Shown: positions 1 through 8,487 of the stretch, piece by piece | Position numbering within the stretch: the stretch's first letter is position 1 | Layout of the letters: every line of letters starts with the position of its first letter | Source of the DNA: Aquitalea palustris | GTDB lineage: Bacteria > Pseudomonadota > Gammaproteobacteria > Burkholderiales > Chromobacteriaceae | Assembly: GCF_003693445.1 (NCBI RefSeq) | Contig: NZ_RFAR01000026.1 | Span: 1-64,000, forward strand | Direction of reading: 5' to 3' | Length of the DNA stretch: 64,000 nt | Notes under the pieces: generated by a model | What the model was told of the DNA's origin: nothing | The model's database searches: none | What the model saw: only the letters and a program-made list of their open reading frames with translations | Program-made: the position numbers and the translations under genes

Positions 1-1
1 A

Positions 2-910
2 AAAATCCAGCCGGCAATCGTCGAATTCGTCGATATCGCTGGTCTGGTGGCGGGCGCGTCCAAGGGCGAAGGCCTGGGCAACCAGTTCCTGGCCAACATC
101 CGCGAAACCGACGCCATCGTCAACGTAGTGCGCTGTTTTGACGACGACAACATCGTGCACGTGGCTGGCAAGGTCGATCCGATTGCCGACATTGAAACCA
201 TCGGTACCGAACTGGCACTGGCCGACCTGTCTTCGGTCGAAAAAGCCATGCAGCGGGAAGGCAAGAAAGCCAAGTCCGGCGACAAGGACGCACGCGCGCT
301 GATCGCCGTGCTGGAAAAGCTGATGCCGCATCTGGACCAGGGCCTGCCGGTACGCTCGCTCAAGCTGTCCGATGAAGAAATCACCATCATCAAGCCCTTG
401 TGCCTGCTCACCATCAAGCCGGCCATGTATGTGGCCAACGTGTCCGAAGACGGCTTCAAGAACAATGCCTACCTGGACAAGCTGCAAGCACTGGGCGAGC
501 GCGAAGGCGCGCCGGTAGTGGCATTGTGCGCTGCCATCGAAAGCGAAATCGCTGATCTGGAAGACGCCGACAAGGCTGAGTTCCTGGCCGAAATGGGCCT
601 GGAAGAGCCGGGTCTGGACCGCCTGATCCGTGCCGGTTACAAGCTGCTGGGCCTGCAGACCTACTTCACCGCCGGGGTGAAGGAAGTGCGCGCCTGGACC
701 ATCCACGTGGGCGACACCGCGCCGCAGGCCGCCGGCGTGATTCACACCGACTTCGAACGCGGCTTCATCCGCGCCCAGACCATTGCTTACAACGACTTCA
801 TCACCCTGGGTGGCGAAGCCAAGGCCAAGGAAGCCGGCAAGATGCGCTCGGAAGGCAAGGAATACGTGGTGCAGGATGGTGACGTGATGAACTTCCTGTT
901 CAACGTCTGA
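2..910 (+). CDS. ychF: Ribosome-binding ATPase YchF, 3' part (5' end outside window)
   Basis: Obg-like P-loop NTPase of the YchF/Ola1 family, which hydrolyses ATP rather than GTP and binds the ribosome. The reading frame is already open at base 2, so roughly the first 60 residues (including the P-loop) of a family usually about 363 residues long lie outside the window. Visible are the G3 motif DIAGL, the YchF-specific GKGLGNQFL-like segment (here GEGLGNQFL), the NVSE motif that replaces NKxD and explains the ATP preference, and a complete C-terminal TGS domain ending [15 protein letters not shown]. It is followed by a strong terminator and then by foreign DNA, so it marks the left chromosomal flank. 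An apparent GTG start at base 47 is internal. Confidence 0.95.
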   Translation, partial: KIQPAIVEFVDIAGLVAGASKGEGLGNQFLANIRETDAIVNVVRCFDDDNIVHVAGKVDPIADIETIGTELALADLSSVEKAMQREGKKAKSGDKDARALIAVLEKLMPHLDQGLPVRSLKLSDEEITIIKPLCLLTIKPAMYVANVSEDGFKNNAYLDKLQALGEREGAPVVALCAAIESEIADLEDADKAEFLAEMGLEEPGLDRLIRAGYKLLGLQTYFTAGVKEVRAWTIHVGDTAPQAAGVIHTDFERGFIRAQTIAYNDFITLGGEAKAKEAGKMRSEGKEYVVQDGDVMNFLFNV

Positions 911-970
911 TTCAAGCAAGCCATTTCAGGCCATTGCATCTGCTTGCAGGTGCATCGCTGAAATCGACGC

Positions 971-996
971 AAAGCCCCGTGGATACGGGGCTTTTT
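971..996 (+). terminator. Rho-independent terminator of ychF
   Basis: A perfect 10-bp stem (AAAGCCCCGT / ACGGGGCTTT) with the 4-base loop GGAT is followed by a short T run. It lies 60 bases after the ychF stop and ends the chromosomal transcription unit just before the inserted element. Confidence 0.9.
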
Positions 997-1006
997 CATT
1001 TCAGCT

Positions 1007-1020
1007 CGTTGCATGCAACG
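1007..1020. repeat. Candidate left attachment site (palindrome)
   Basis: CGTTGCATGCAACG is a perfect 14-bp palindrome between the ychF terminator and the integrase. Its GTTGCATG core recurs at 33330-33337, just before the terminator of the first chromosomal gene on the other side. The position fits an att core but the shared string is only 8 bases, so this is a weak inference. Confidence 0.25.
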
Positions 1021-1128
1021 ACATCTGATGGCGCTGCGCAAGTGAATACGGGCGTGTATATGGATCTTGCGCCAGGTCGATGAAGGTGTATACGATGAAG
1101 CCCTGAGGACGAACAGGAGAGCTTCACG

Positions 1129-2313
1129 ATGCTGACAGACGCCCAGTGCCGAGCCGCCAAGCCCAGAGAAGGCATCTACCGCCTCAATGACTACAAGGGG
1201 CTGTACCTAGAGATCAAACCCAACGGCATCAAGGCTTGGCGCTATCGCTTCAAGCTCAATGACAAGGCCTCGTGGTTCGCACTTGGCGACTACCCCAGCG
1301 TGACGCTCGGCGAGGCCAGAGAGAAGTGTGAAGCGGCGCGGAAGCTGGTCAGGGAGGGCATCAATCCCGTCCAGAACCGCCAGATCGAACGCATCAAGCG
1401 CGAGCAAGACGCAGCGAACACATTCGAGGCCATCGCCAAAGAGTGGCTGGCCCTGAAGGACTGGGAAGAAGTAACCAAGAAGCGCAGACTCGACATGCTG
1501 GAGCGCGTGGTCTTCCCATCGATTGGCAAGCTGCCGGTGCGTCAGATCACCCCAGCCCACGTTCTCGACATTCTTAACAAGACGGTCAAGCGCGGCGCAC
1601 CCACGGTGGCAGCTGAAGCCAAGCGCACCATGTCCGGCGTCTTCGAGCATGCGGTAGCAACCCTGCGGGCCGACACAGACCCTGTTTGGCCAGTCCGCAA
1701 AGCGCTGCCGCCCAACAAGACGCAACACAAGCGCGCCCTCAGCGCGGAGGAAGTCGGCCAGTTGCTGAACGACTTTGATGGACACGGTGGCAACTTCCAG
1801 ACCATCAAGGCCTTCCAGCTGATGTGGCTGACGCTCAGCCGCCCGAATGAATCCGTCCAAGCAGAATGGGCCGAGTTCGACCTGGAGAAGGCGCTCTGGA
1901 CCATTCCTGCACGCCGGATGAAGGCGCGGCGAGAGCACGTCGTTCCGCTACCGACTCAGGCGATCGAACTTCTCAAGGCCATGCATCCGATCACGGGGCA
2001 CACGAAGTTCGTTTTCCCAAATCGCGATGACCGCCAGCGTCCCATGGCCGACGCAGCTCTGCGGCAGGCACTCAAGAAGCTAGGCTGGGCAACCAAGTAC
2101 AGCCCGCATGGCACGCGCACGACGGGCAGCACCCGGCTCAATGAACTGGGCTATCGGCCCGATGCCATCGAAGCCCAGCTTGCACATGCGGAGCCGAATA
2201 GTGTTCGGCGCACATACAACCATGCCACCTACCTCGACGAGCGGCGGGTGATGATGCAAGACTGGGCGGAAAAACTGGAAAGTTGGAAGGTGGCCGCACA
2301 GGAAAGAAATTAA
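1129..2313 (+). CDS. P4-type tyrosine recombinase/integrase
   Basis: Site-specific recombinase that would integrate and excise the element. Residues 1-85 are an Arm-type DNA-binding domain (DUF4102; GLYLEI, WRYRFKLNDK, ALGDYPSVTL). Residues about 95-190 are the core-binding domain and 200-380 the catalytic domain. The catalytic set can be read as R238 (LTLSRPNES), H327 and R330 (SPHGTR), H353 (LAHAE) and nucleophile Y363 (RRTYNHATY). The length of 394 residues is normal for the family and nothing is truncated. It reads inward from the chromosome junction, as is usual for P4-like islands, and it is convergent with the last gene of the defence operon (27-base gap). The start ATG follows AACAGGAGAGCTTCACG, a good ribosome-binding site. 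Confidence 0.93.
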   Translation: MLTDAQCRAAKPREGIYRLNDYKGLYLEIKPNGIKAWRYRFKLNDKASWFALGDYPSVTLGEAREKCEAARKLVREGINPVQNRQIERIKREQDAANTFEAIAKEWLALKDWEEVTKKRRLDMLERVVFPSIGKLPVRQITPAHVLDILNKTVKRGAPTVAAEAKRTMSGVFEHAVATLRADTDPVWPVRKALPPNKTQHKRALSAEEVGQLLNDFDGHGGNFQTIKAFQLMWLTLSRPNESVQAEWAEFDLEKALWTIPARRMKARREHVVPLPTQAIELLKAMHPITGHTKFVFPNRDDRQRPMADAALRQALKKLGWATKYSPHGTRTTGSTRLNELGYRPDAIEAQLAHAEPNSVRRTYNHATYLDERRVMMQDWAEKLESWKVAAQERN

Positions 2314-2340
2314 CTTCGGATGCCCGCAGCAGCTCAGTGC

Positions 2341-3450
2341 TCAGATGAATTTTCGCCGTTCGGTTTCGCCATTCCAGATGGTCCCATGCAGGAAAGTATC
2401 CCGCTCTTCTGGCGTAGTTAAAGGGAAGCTTGCATATTGGGTGTGAGCCATTAGCTTCACATCTTCTGCCCATTGCTGACGCATTTCTTCCGTTTCCAGC
2501 CTTTCGCCACTTAGCGCCTCCGGTCCGAACAAATCAGTAAGATCACGTGGCGGGGCGTTTACAGTGCGGAGGCGAGAGCGGATATTAGCCGAGGCTATTT
2601 CTACCATCACTCCCGAAATGTCTTTCTTCAGCAACTGCTCCAAAATCTTAATACGTTTCCTGGCAGCGAAGTTGGTTTCCTTCAACTGCTCGTTGTAGTG
2701 CGGCTGGAAATGTCGGATCAGGGCTGCTTCAGCTAAAGCAATTTGTGCATGCCTGGAAAGCGTTAAAGCCCGCATGTTCTCCAGATGCGCTCTTTCCTCC
2801 TCCACACTTGATTGCGGATCGGCTTGAAGATCTCCTCCTGTGCTCATGAAAACTCGGCGATGTTCAAAGCGGTAGAGCAACAGCAACACTTCTGCGGCAG
2901 GCCGGTATGTCGTCGCCTCGGCGAGGATTCTCTGCAATGTTGAGTGATTGAGCAGTCGATCCAGCGCAGTTCGCCGCTGCGATCTTCCAATACCTTGCCC
3001 GACATAGACTACTTCAAGATCGCAGTCTTCGTAGCTCAGGAGCGAATCGGCATTGGCGACCACAGCATGCGCCGGTATCTGCATCGAGCCTCGCTGTGTC
3101 TCGACAATGAGGTGTGTACCAGACGGCAAGACCCCAACGCCTCTCACGGAGTCTCCGCTACGCTGTAATGCCTTCACCAAGTCCCAGCAGAAGGGAATTT
3201 GCACCCAGCCGTTTTCTCGCATGACTATAAAATCGCCATGGAGAATATTGTCGACAAACGACACTCGTTCTGGCTGAATTAGTATTCTCTCTCGGGTTGC
3301 AATGACATAGAGATTGCAGTCAGCGATGGTGTTTCTGAAATGCTGATTGTTCCTTCCGTCGTACAAGTCTGCCGGGGAAAGGGCGATAGGCTGGCTCGAA
3401 TAGAGGTGTACGCTGCCTTCTGTAACGAATAGGCGCTGCGTCTCCGGCAT
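2341..3450 (-). CDS. Uncharacterised protein with GIY-YIG-like motif, distal gene of the qat operon
   Basis: Not assigned to a named family. The ATG at 3450 is preceded by TAGGAGC at proper spacing. The longer open frame to 3663 only runs over qatD and is rejected. The product is 369 residues, soluble, with no signal peptide. Mid-protein is the segment VVYVGQGIG, and after an arginine-rich turn ALDRLLNHSTLQRILAE. This pairing of Y-(V/I)-G-Q with an RL..H helix recalls GIY-YIG nucleases, though a clear upstream GIY strand is not seen. The C-terminal third has charged helices and an HFQPHYNEQ segment. It starts 67 bases after qatD on the same strand, so it is probably cotranscribed with Qat. 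Whether it takes part in defence is unknown. Confidence 0.7.
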   Translation of the reverse strand: MPETQRLFVTEGSVHLYSSQPIALSPADLYDGRNNQHFRNTIADCNLYVIATRERILIQPERVSFVDNILHGDFIVMRENGWVQIPFCWDLVKALQRSGDSVRGVGVLPSGTHLIVETQRGSMQIPAHAVVANADSLLSYEDCDLEVVYVGQGIGRSQRRTALDRLLNHSTLQRILAEATTYRPAAEVLLLLYRFEHRRVFMSTGGDLQADPQSSVEEERAHLENMRALTLSRHAQIALAEAALIRHFQPHYNEQLKETNFAARKRIKILEQLLKKDISGVMVEIASANIRSRLRTVNAPPRDLTDLFGPEALSGERLETEEMRQQWAEDVKLMAHTQYASFPLTTPEERDTFLHGTIWNGETERRKFI

Positions 3451-3517
3451 GATGTTAAAAGCTCCTACGAATTTCCCGTCAGCCAATCCGCTTTGGGATG
3501 ATATGCCGCTGAAATTA

Positions 3518-4267
3518 TTACAAAAGAATTGTTCGCAAGTTATCCCGAATAGCCTTAGCGGTTTCTTCTGGAGACATGCGGCGCAACTGGCTGAGAAGTT
3601 TGACGACGAGCGCGACATCAACTGGCTGAGAAGGTCTCTCGCCCGTGCGGGTAAAAGGGCCATCCGTTTCCGTCAGCATGCGCTCTAATGGGATGCACTC
3701 CACCATTGACGCATGTCTCTCATTTCCGAGCATTGCTACATTGATGGAGAAATAGCAGCCTAAATCCAGCGCGCGTTTCGCTTCGCTTTTCGTTCCGGTG
3801 AACCAGTGGAGGACGATCTTCCCTCGCTCTGACGGTAGATGTGCTTCTACAAGATCGAGAACCATCTTGGCCGATCTGATGCTGTGGACCGTAATGATCT
3901 TGTCGCCGGCCTGCGCACAACGCTGCAACACATGCTGGAACACACGCTTTTGCGCATCGAGCGATTTGAAGAATCGGGGACCGGCATCCAATCCGACTTC
4001 TCCAACATAGCGTGTTTCCGCAAGGTACCGATCCCACAGCTCGATCTCGTTTTCACGCTCAGCGATCAGTTGGGGGTGCAAGCCCAGTGCTGCTCGAACA
4101 TGCTTTGTGCGCTGCGCTAGTTCGTGATTGCGGGGCCACGCACGGGGTGTCGTCGTTACGGCCAGCGTGAACACGCCGGACGCCTCAGCATCCTGGACCG
4201 CCGCCGCATGGTCCGGGTAGAGATCAAGATGGCAATGGAAGTCCACAAGGCCTGCAGTAGCGATCAT
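3518..4267 (-). CDS. qatD: Qat system TatD-like metal-dependent hydrolase QatD
   Basis: Predicted TatD-family DNase/phosphoesterase, fourth component of the Qat anti-phage system. The TIM-barrel metal ligands can be read as H11 and H13 (FHCHLD), E90 (GEVGLD), H128 (TVHSIRS), H154 (LHWFTG) and D202 (TETDGPF). GLHPQ, another TatD signature, is present. The length of 249 residues is normal. I chose ATG 4267 because GAGGGG lies 5 bases upstream; a GTG at 4273 has that same motif almost abutting it. It begins 16 bases after the qatC stop, consistent with the fixed gene order A-B-C-D. No damage is visible in this gene. Confidence 0.9.
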   Translation of the reverse strand: MIATAGLVDFHCHLDLYPDHAAAVQDAEASGVFTLAVTTTPRAWPRNHELAQRTKHVRAALGLHPQLIAERENEIELWDRYLAETRYVGEVGLDAGPRFFKSLDAQKRVFQHVLQRCAQAGDKIITVHSIRSAKMVLDLVEAHLPSERGKIVLHWFTGTKSEAKRALDLGCYFSINVAMLGNERHASMVECIPLERMLTETDGPFTRTGERPSQPVDVALVVKLLSQLRRMSPEETAKAIRDNLRTILL

Positions 4268-4283
4268 GCGCACCCCTCACCCA

Positions 4284-5540
4284 TCAACCTGGTCTCGCCT
4301 CGGCACCGTCAATAAACCGTGCGACTTCGCCCAGGCCGCGCCGATAGACGTCGGCAAGCTGGTCCAAGTGCGCAGCTTCATCGGCAAGCGAGCCGGGTTT
4401 GTGGATCAAAAGGTTCGCGATCTGTGGCTTACCCTTCAAGCGCTCAATCGCGTACTGGAACGACCTGACCTGTACTCCCATCGCCTGGCGTGTGTCTAAC
4501 GGCTGCGCGTGAAGATCGGGAACCGTATATGTTGTCGGGTCGTTCCCAGTACCCCATGCAGCCGTCAATGCTGCGCGACGGATCAGACATGGTAGGCAAT
4601 AGCCACATTGTTCGATGCCATGTCCTAGCCATCGGGCCTTGGCGGGGGACGAGCACGATAGCGAATCTGTTGCCAGGTTCTTCAAGAGATCCGGGTTGCG
4701 GCAGGCTGCTGCCATCTCGCCTTTCGTCTTGTCCCAGTATGGATTCCGAACTTCTCCGTCTATGCCGAGCGCTACAAGCAGATCGTTCCACCTCGCCATG
4801 TAATACGGATGCGTGGTGCGTGTGCTGTTTGATCCCAGTCTCAGAGGGTCCAAAGGTACATTCAGAGCGATCAGCCCATTCTCGGGGACGCGCAGGACGA
4901 AACGCCGTCCGAGCCCAGTGCCTGCGAATACCCCGAGAGCGAAGAACAGGAACGACCTGCCTCGTGTGCTGTTCTCTGATCCGACGCCTTCTACAAGACC
5001 ATCCACGAAGGTCATGCCGACCCGCAACCGCTCGAAAGATGACTTGATGTAGTGCTTCTTCAAACCTGCAAACAGCTTGCCTTGAGCATCGCTCGTCGCC
5101 CCTTCACCGAAGTGGCTGACCAGCAGGGGAGTGGAGCCGTCCTCCAGCAGGTCGATGGCGCCAATCAAGCTGTCCAGTCCACCCGAGAACAAGCTGACAG
5201 AATCGAAGGGAGGAGCAATCAGGCTCGGAGATGCGGCTTGAGCGATCGTCGCGAATCGAGCTGGGCGTGCTCTGAAACTGATCGTCCAGCGATCTCCAGT
5301 CAGGAAATCTAGAGATCTCCTGAGCGTCAGTGCTGCAGCATCCCAGCGAGCCGGATCGCTGACCGGAACGACCAGACGTATCTCGCGTGTCCATGAATCT
5401 TGGGACTGCTCGGTGCGAGAGATGCGCGTGTCGGCGGCATGCACGTGGGCGGCCAGCACCAGTAAGTCGATGCCGATTTCTGAAGGAAATACGCCGATCC
5501 TTTTCAGGCTTGTCAGCGCGCTACCGATACCGTGATCCAA
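4284..5540 (-). CDS. qatC: Qat system QueC-like protein QatC (main open frame after an in-frame stop)
   Basis: PP-loop ATP-pyrophosphatase related to QueC (7-cyano-7-deazaguanine synthase), third Qat component. In the 418-residue frame, SGGLDS at about 119-124 is the PP-loop. C296, C312, C315 and C318 (EQCGYCLPC) match the QueC zinc site, and GDRWTISFRAR lies in the N-terminal domain typical of QatC. The frame opens at a TTG (5540) preceded by GGAGAG. The same frame continues upstream without shift to an ATG at 5651 that overlaps the qatB stop, but a TAA at 5562-5564 interrupts it. Intact length would be about 455 residues. Either this is a nonsense allele, or translation restarts at the TTG. 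All motifs needed for catalysis lie downstream of the TAA. Confidence 0.88.
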   Translation of the reverse strand: MDHGIGSALTSLKRIGVFPSEIGIDLLVLAAHVHAADTRISRTEQSQDSWTREIRLVVPVSDPARWDAAALTLRRSLDFLTGDRWTISFRARPARFATIAQAASPSLIAPPFDSVSLFSGGLDSLIGAIDLLEDGSTPLLVSHFGEGATSDAQGKLFAGLKKHYIKSSFERLRVGMTFVDGLVEGVGSENSTRGRSFLFFALGVFAGTGLGRRFVLRVPENGLIALNVPLDPLRLGSNSTRTTHPYYMARWNDLLVALGIDGEVRNPYWDKTKGEMAAACRNPDLLKNLATDSLSCSSPAKARWLGHGIEQCGYCLPCLIRRAALTAAWGTGNDPTTYTVPDLHAQPLDTRQAMGVQVRSFQYAIERLKGKPQIANLLIHKPGSLADEAAHLDQLADVYRRGLGEVARFIDGAEARPG

Positions 5541-5651
5541 AGATTTCTCTCCGGCGACGAGTTACAGGTAGGTCATTTGTTCATCGGTGCCCGGCGTCAC
5601 ATCGAAGCGGTCGTCTGGGCCAAAGCGGCCCGCCAGGAGTTGTCGCTTCAT
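5541..5651 (-). pseudogene. qatC: 5' end of qatC separated by a premature TAA (29-codon ORF)
   Basis: ATG 5651 overlaps the qatB stop as ATGA, the pattern used throughout this operon. It encodes MKRQLLAGRFGPDDRFDVTP and nine more residues before TAA at 5562-5564. Reading through gives LVAGEKSLDHGIGSALTSL, which joins the downstream QatC frame without any shift, so this is best read as the true N-terminus cut by a nonsense codon. A CAA-to-TAA change would be the simplest origin. The alternative is a separate coupled small ORF. Confidence 0.75.
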
Positions 5652-6532
5652 TGGTTGGCCTCCGCATCGCCAAGGGTATGCAAGATTGCAAAGGCGGATT
5701 CGTAAACAGCGTCAACGAAGCCTTGAATTCGTTCAGGGGTGAGATTGGGGGTTTCCGCCCGCGCTCGTGTCAGCGCATCGCTCACTCCTCCCCGGATGAA
5801 GTCGCGCAACTGCTGTTCGACGCGATGTGCAGCCTGTACATCTGTTGGCATTGTCACAGCCTTGGTACCGATGTCATTGCAGATGCGTGCCTCGATCGCA
5901 TGAGTGGCATATAGCTCGAAAACCGTCTGCATTTGATCGGGAGTGAACGTGGTTAGATCGGTGAGCCCTTCGCTCGCCAGTTCAACGATGGTTTCGATAT
6001 ACGCCTCGCGGGCAATGCCTTCATCAACCGTACCCGCACCTGGGCAGATGTAATCGGCCAGCCCCACGAAAATTTCAGTGATTGGGCGCCCCGCCAACGA
6101 TTCCAGGTTCAGGGCGCGCAGTGCTTCGCGTACACCTCGCGTTTGCGCGTCGGCGAGGAAGCCGAGGAGCCGCGCTCCGGCGCCGCGCGAGGCACCCATG
6201 CGTTGGGCAGCTTGGCGCGAACCACCAGTGGATGTTGAGACGTACTTTGAGACGGCACGGCCCAGGCTGGCTCGATCGCTGCCACCAGAGCCAGCGAATC
6301 GCGTGAAGCTATTGCGGGCGCCAGAGAAGCGTTGAGGGTCAGCTGTCCTGGGAATAGGCGGGCGGTTTGGCGGCGCCGGTTGCGTAGCACCATCAGCGGG
6401 CGGCTGGCCGTCTGGTCCGGCACCATCCCCCGGAGGGGTTGCAGGGGGGCTACCGCTATCTGCATCACCTAACCATGACGGAATAAGTGGTGTCCCGCCG
6501 CCTGGGCCGCCGTAAGCTGTTGAGGTTCCCAT
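5648..6532 (-). CDS. qatB: Qat system protein QatB
   Basis: Second component of the Qat system; its biochemical role is not known. The start is ATG 6532, which overlaps the qatA stop as TGATG. The longer open frame to 6694 only shadows qatA. The 294-residue product has a long low-complexity N-terminus rich in Gly, Pro and Ala (residues about 5-75, starting MGTSTAYGGPGGGTPLIPSW), then a basic segment (RASLGRAVSKYVSTSTGGSR) and a helical C-terminal domain with FELYATHAIEARIC and VEQQLRDFIRGGV. No catalytic motif is seen. Identification rests on this layout and on its place between KAP ATPase and QueC-like genes. The stop overlaps the qatC ATG by ATGA. Confidence 0.86.
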   Translation of the reverse strand: MGTSTAYGGPGGGTPLIPSWLGDADSGSPPATPPGDGAGPDGQPPADGATQPAPPNRPPIPRTADPQRFSGARNSFTRFAGSGGSDRASLGRAVSKYVSTSTGGSRQAAQRMGASRGAGARLLGFLADAQTRGVREALRALNLESLAGRPITEIFVGLADYICPGAGTVDEGIAREAYIETIVELASEGLTDLTTFTPDQMQTVFELYATHAIEARICNDIGTKAVTMPTDVQAAHRVEQQLRDFIRGGVSDALTRARAETPNLTPERIQGFVDAVYESAFAILHTLGDAEANQ

Positions 6533-8466
6533 CAACGTCCTCCCTTCAGATCTTTGAGCGCTGCTTCGGCGCTGGCCTTGAGGCCAAGATTTCCGGTGAC
6601 TTTGCTCCAGTCTCCCAGTAGCTTTGTAAGGCGAGCAGCGCATTCGGTGTCTTTGATGACGCTTTGCCAGCCACTGACGGCCCAAGGCCCGCACTTACCA
6701 CTTGGTAGCGCCTCCAGGAAGTCCATTAACCGGCTCTGGAGGCCGGGCTGTGCCTTCACAAGGACGGTGAGGCCATCTACACCTGCAGGTCTGGTGTCAA
6801 AAGCGCCGGAGCCCATGATCTTGCTGCGCACGGCCTCGAACACCTTCTCGGCTTCGGGTTGCACGAGTTGCTTTAACTCGGCTTCGTAGCTTTGGACGGT
6901 CATCTTGCCGCCGAACAGTTTCTCGACCACAGCAGCCAGGTGACCCAACACCGATACCGGGCCGAAGTAGTCCTTCTTGTCCTTTGTCACGAACAGGTAA
7001 GGGCGCAGATCGAGTCCTGATAGCTTCGGCAGGAGGCGCGCCCAGTCGCGCACCGACTCCGACGACTTCCACTCGGTCAACACAGCGTTGTCAGACACAG
7101 AGGTGGGCTCAGTGGCCTTCTGCCCCTTCGGCTCGCTAGCTTTGCCGTCAGCCAGTGCAAGGCTCTTTTCCAGCGTTTCGAGGTCTTCACACAGCCCTTG
7201 CGGATGGACTGCCGCGACGAATGCGATCTGCTCGAACAACCTTGGGAGGAAGCGTTCCGCAAGCATGAGCTTCGCCAGCACAGGTAGCTTGATGTCGTCA
7301 CCGAAACCGCGCGCGGTCGCAGTGCGCTCGCGCAGCAGCAACGTGTTGAGAAACCGCTTGATCTGGCGCGGGTTGCCCTTTGTACCGCTCGCCAAAATGG
7401 GACCGATCTGGTCGCTGAGTGCAAGTGCGTTGTTCGCCTTGTCGGCTTGCTTGCCGAGGGCCGTCTTGACCGCTGCGGCATCAAGACCGCCATTGGTCCA
7501 AGGACGTTTCAGCTTCTCTCTTGCTACGGTGATTAGCTTTCCATAGTCTGCGTCGTCCTCCCCGACCTCGGCGCCGGCCAGCAACAACGTCACGTAGATC
7601 CGGGTCTCGGTCTCACCCAGGGCCGGGATGCGGAACGGAACCTGGATTAGCTTTTCGAGGTAATTGCGGGCGTAATCGCGCGGTCCAGTGCTGTCGGGTA
7701 GATCAGGAAAGTGCTTACGCACCGCGTATTCGATCATCGCCTCGTCTGCTGCAACGACGAACGCCGTCTGCGCAGTGAAGACAAACAACCGGATCGCTTC
7801 GAGCGTTTCAATGGCCGTATCGGGCAGGCAGCGGTCGAGATCGTCGATCAGGACAACAAGCTGCTTGATGCCAGCATCTTTCAGGAGTTGGTCGAACGCT
7901 TTGCGGAAGGCCTCCACTTCCTCCGGCACATTCTTGGACTCGCCTGGTTTGAGCAGGGCTTTCGCTTCGTTGATGGCGGTCGAGAGGTTTTCTTTCGTAA
8001 CAAGCTTTGCAGGGTCTGCCACTAACGCTTCGAGCGAGCCGACAATCGTTCCGATTTGTTCGGGTGTTGGGATACCGGTGAATGCGGTCAGGGCCAGACC
8101 GCCGGCTCGCTTGGCGACCTTCAACCAGTCGATGCGACGAAAGACATCCTTGACGGCCACTGCCGCCGTCTTCAATACCGGACGTTTCTCGACCAGGCCC
8201 GTGACGATCCCTTCGATCAAGGCGATCTTCGCGTCCTCGAAGCCTTGAAAGCGCCATCCATTGAACTTCAGGCACAGGACATCGCCCTGATCGGAAAAAC
8301 CAGCTTCGATCATTTCGAGCACGCTGGACTTTCCTGCCCCCCAGTCGCCGTGCACACCGATAGTCACCGGGTGGTCTGGCTTCGCGCGAAGTAGCCCAAT
8401 GATCGTGGAGGCAATTGCCTCGTTGTTGAGTAGATCGACCTTGGTCTCGTTATCGGTCAGGATCAT
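6532..8466 (-). CDS. qatA: Qat system KAP-family P-loop ATPase QatA
   Basis: First Qat gene, 644 residues. The Walker A motif is GDWGAGKSS at 40-48 and Walker B is LVVLIDDLDRC at about 203-213, both in the form characteristic of KAP NTPases (HGDWGAGKSS and DDLDR). The usual KAP insertion sits between them, here with a short hydrophobic stretch around residues 122-150 (GLALTAFTGIP) that may be membrane-associated. ATG 8466 follows AGGGAGAG and begins 21 bases after the mad8 stop, so the Qat genes appear to continue the MADS transcript rather than have their own promoter. The stop overlaps qatB. The frame is intact. Confidence 0.93.
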   Translation of the reverse strand: MILTDNETKVDLLNNEAIASTIIGLLRAKPDHPVTIGVHGDWGAGKSSVLEMIEAGFSDQGDVLCLKFNGWRFQGFEDAKIALIEGIVTGLVEKRPVLKTAAVAVKDVFRRIDWLKVAKRAGGLALTAFTGIPTPEQIGTIVGSLEALVADPAKLVTKENLSTAINEAKALLKPGESKNVPEEVEAFRKAFDQLLKDAGIKQLVVLIDDLDRCLPDTAIETLEAIRLFVFTAQTAFVVAADEAMIEYAVRKHFPDLPDSTGPRDYARNYLEKLIQVPFRIPALGETETRIYVTLLLAGAEVGEDDADYGKLITVAREKLKRPWTNGGLDAAAVKTALGKQADKANNALALSDQIGPILASGTKGNPRQIKRFLNTLLLRERTATARGFGDDIKLPVLAKLMLAERFLPRLFEQIAFVAAVHPQGLCEDLETLEKSLALADGKASEPKGQKATEPTSVSDNAVLTEWKSSESVRDWARLLPKLSGLDLRPYLFVTKDKKDYFGPVSVLGHLAAVVEKLFGGKMTVQSYEAELKQLVQPEAEKVFEAVRSKIMGSGAFDTRPAGVDGLTVLVKAQPGLQSRLMDFLEALPSGKCGPWAVSGWQSVIKDTECAARLTKLLGDWSKVTGNLGLKASAEAALKDLKGGR

Positions 8467-8487
8467 CTATCTCTCCCTGAAGTCTTC

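Noticed and set aside
1087-1094. TGTATACG shared with 33217-33224 as attachment core
   Set aside because: An 8-base self-complementary-type string can recur by chance; flanks do not match. The GTTGCATG pair is only slightly better.
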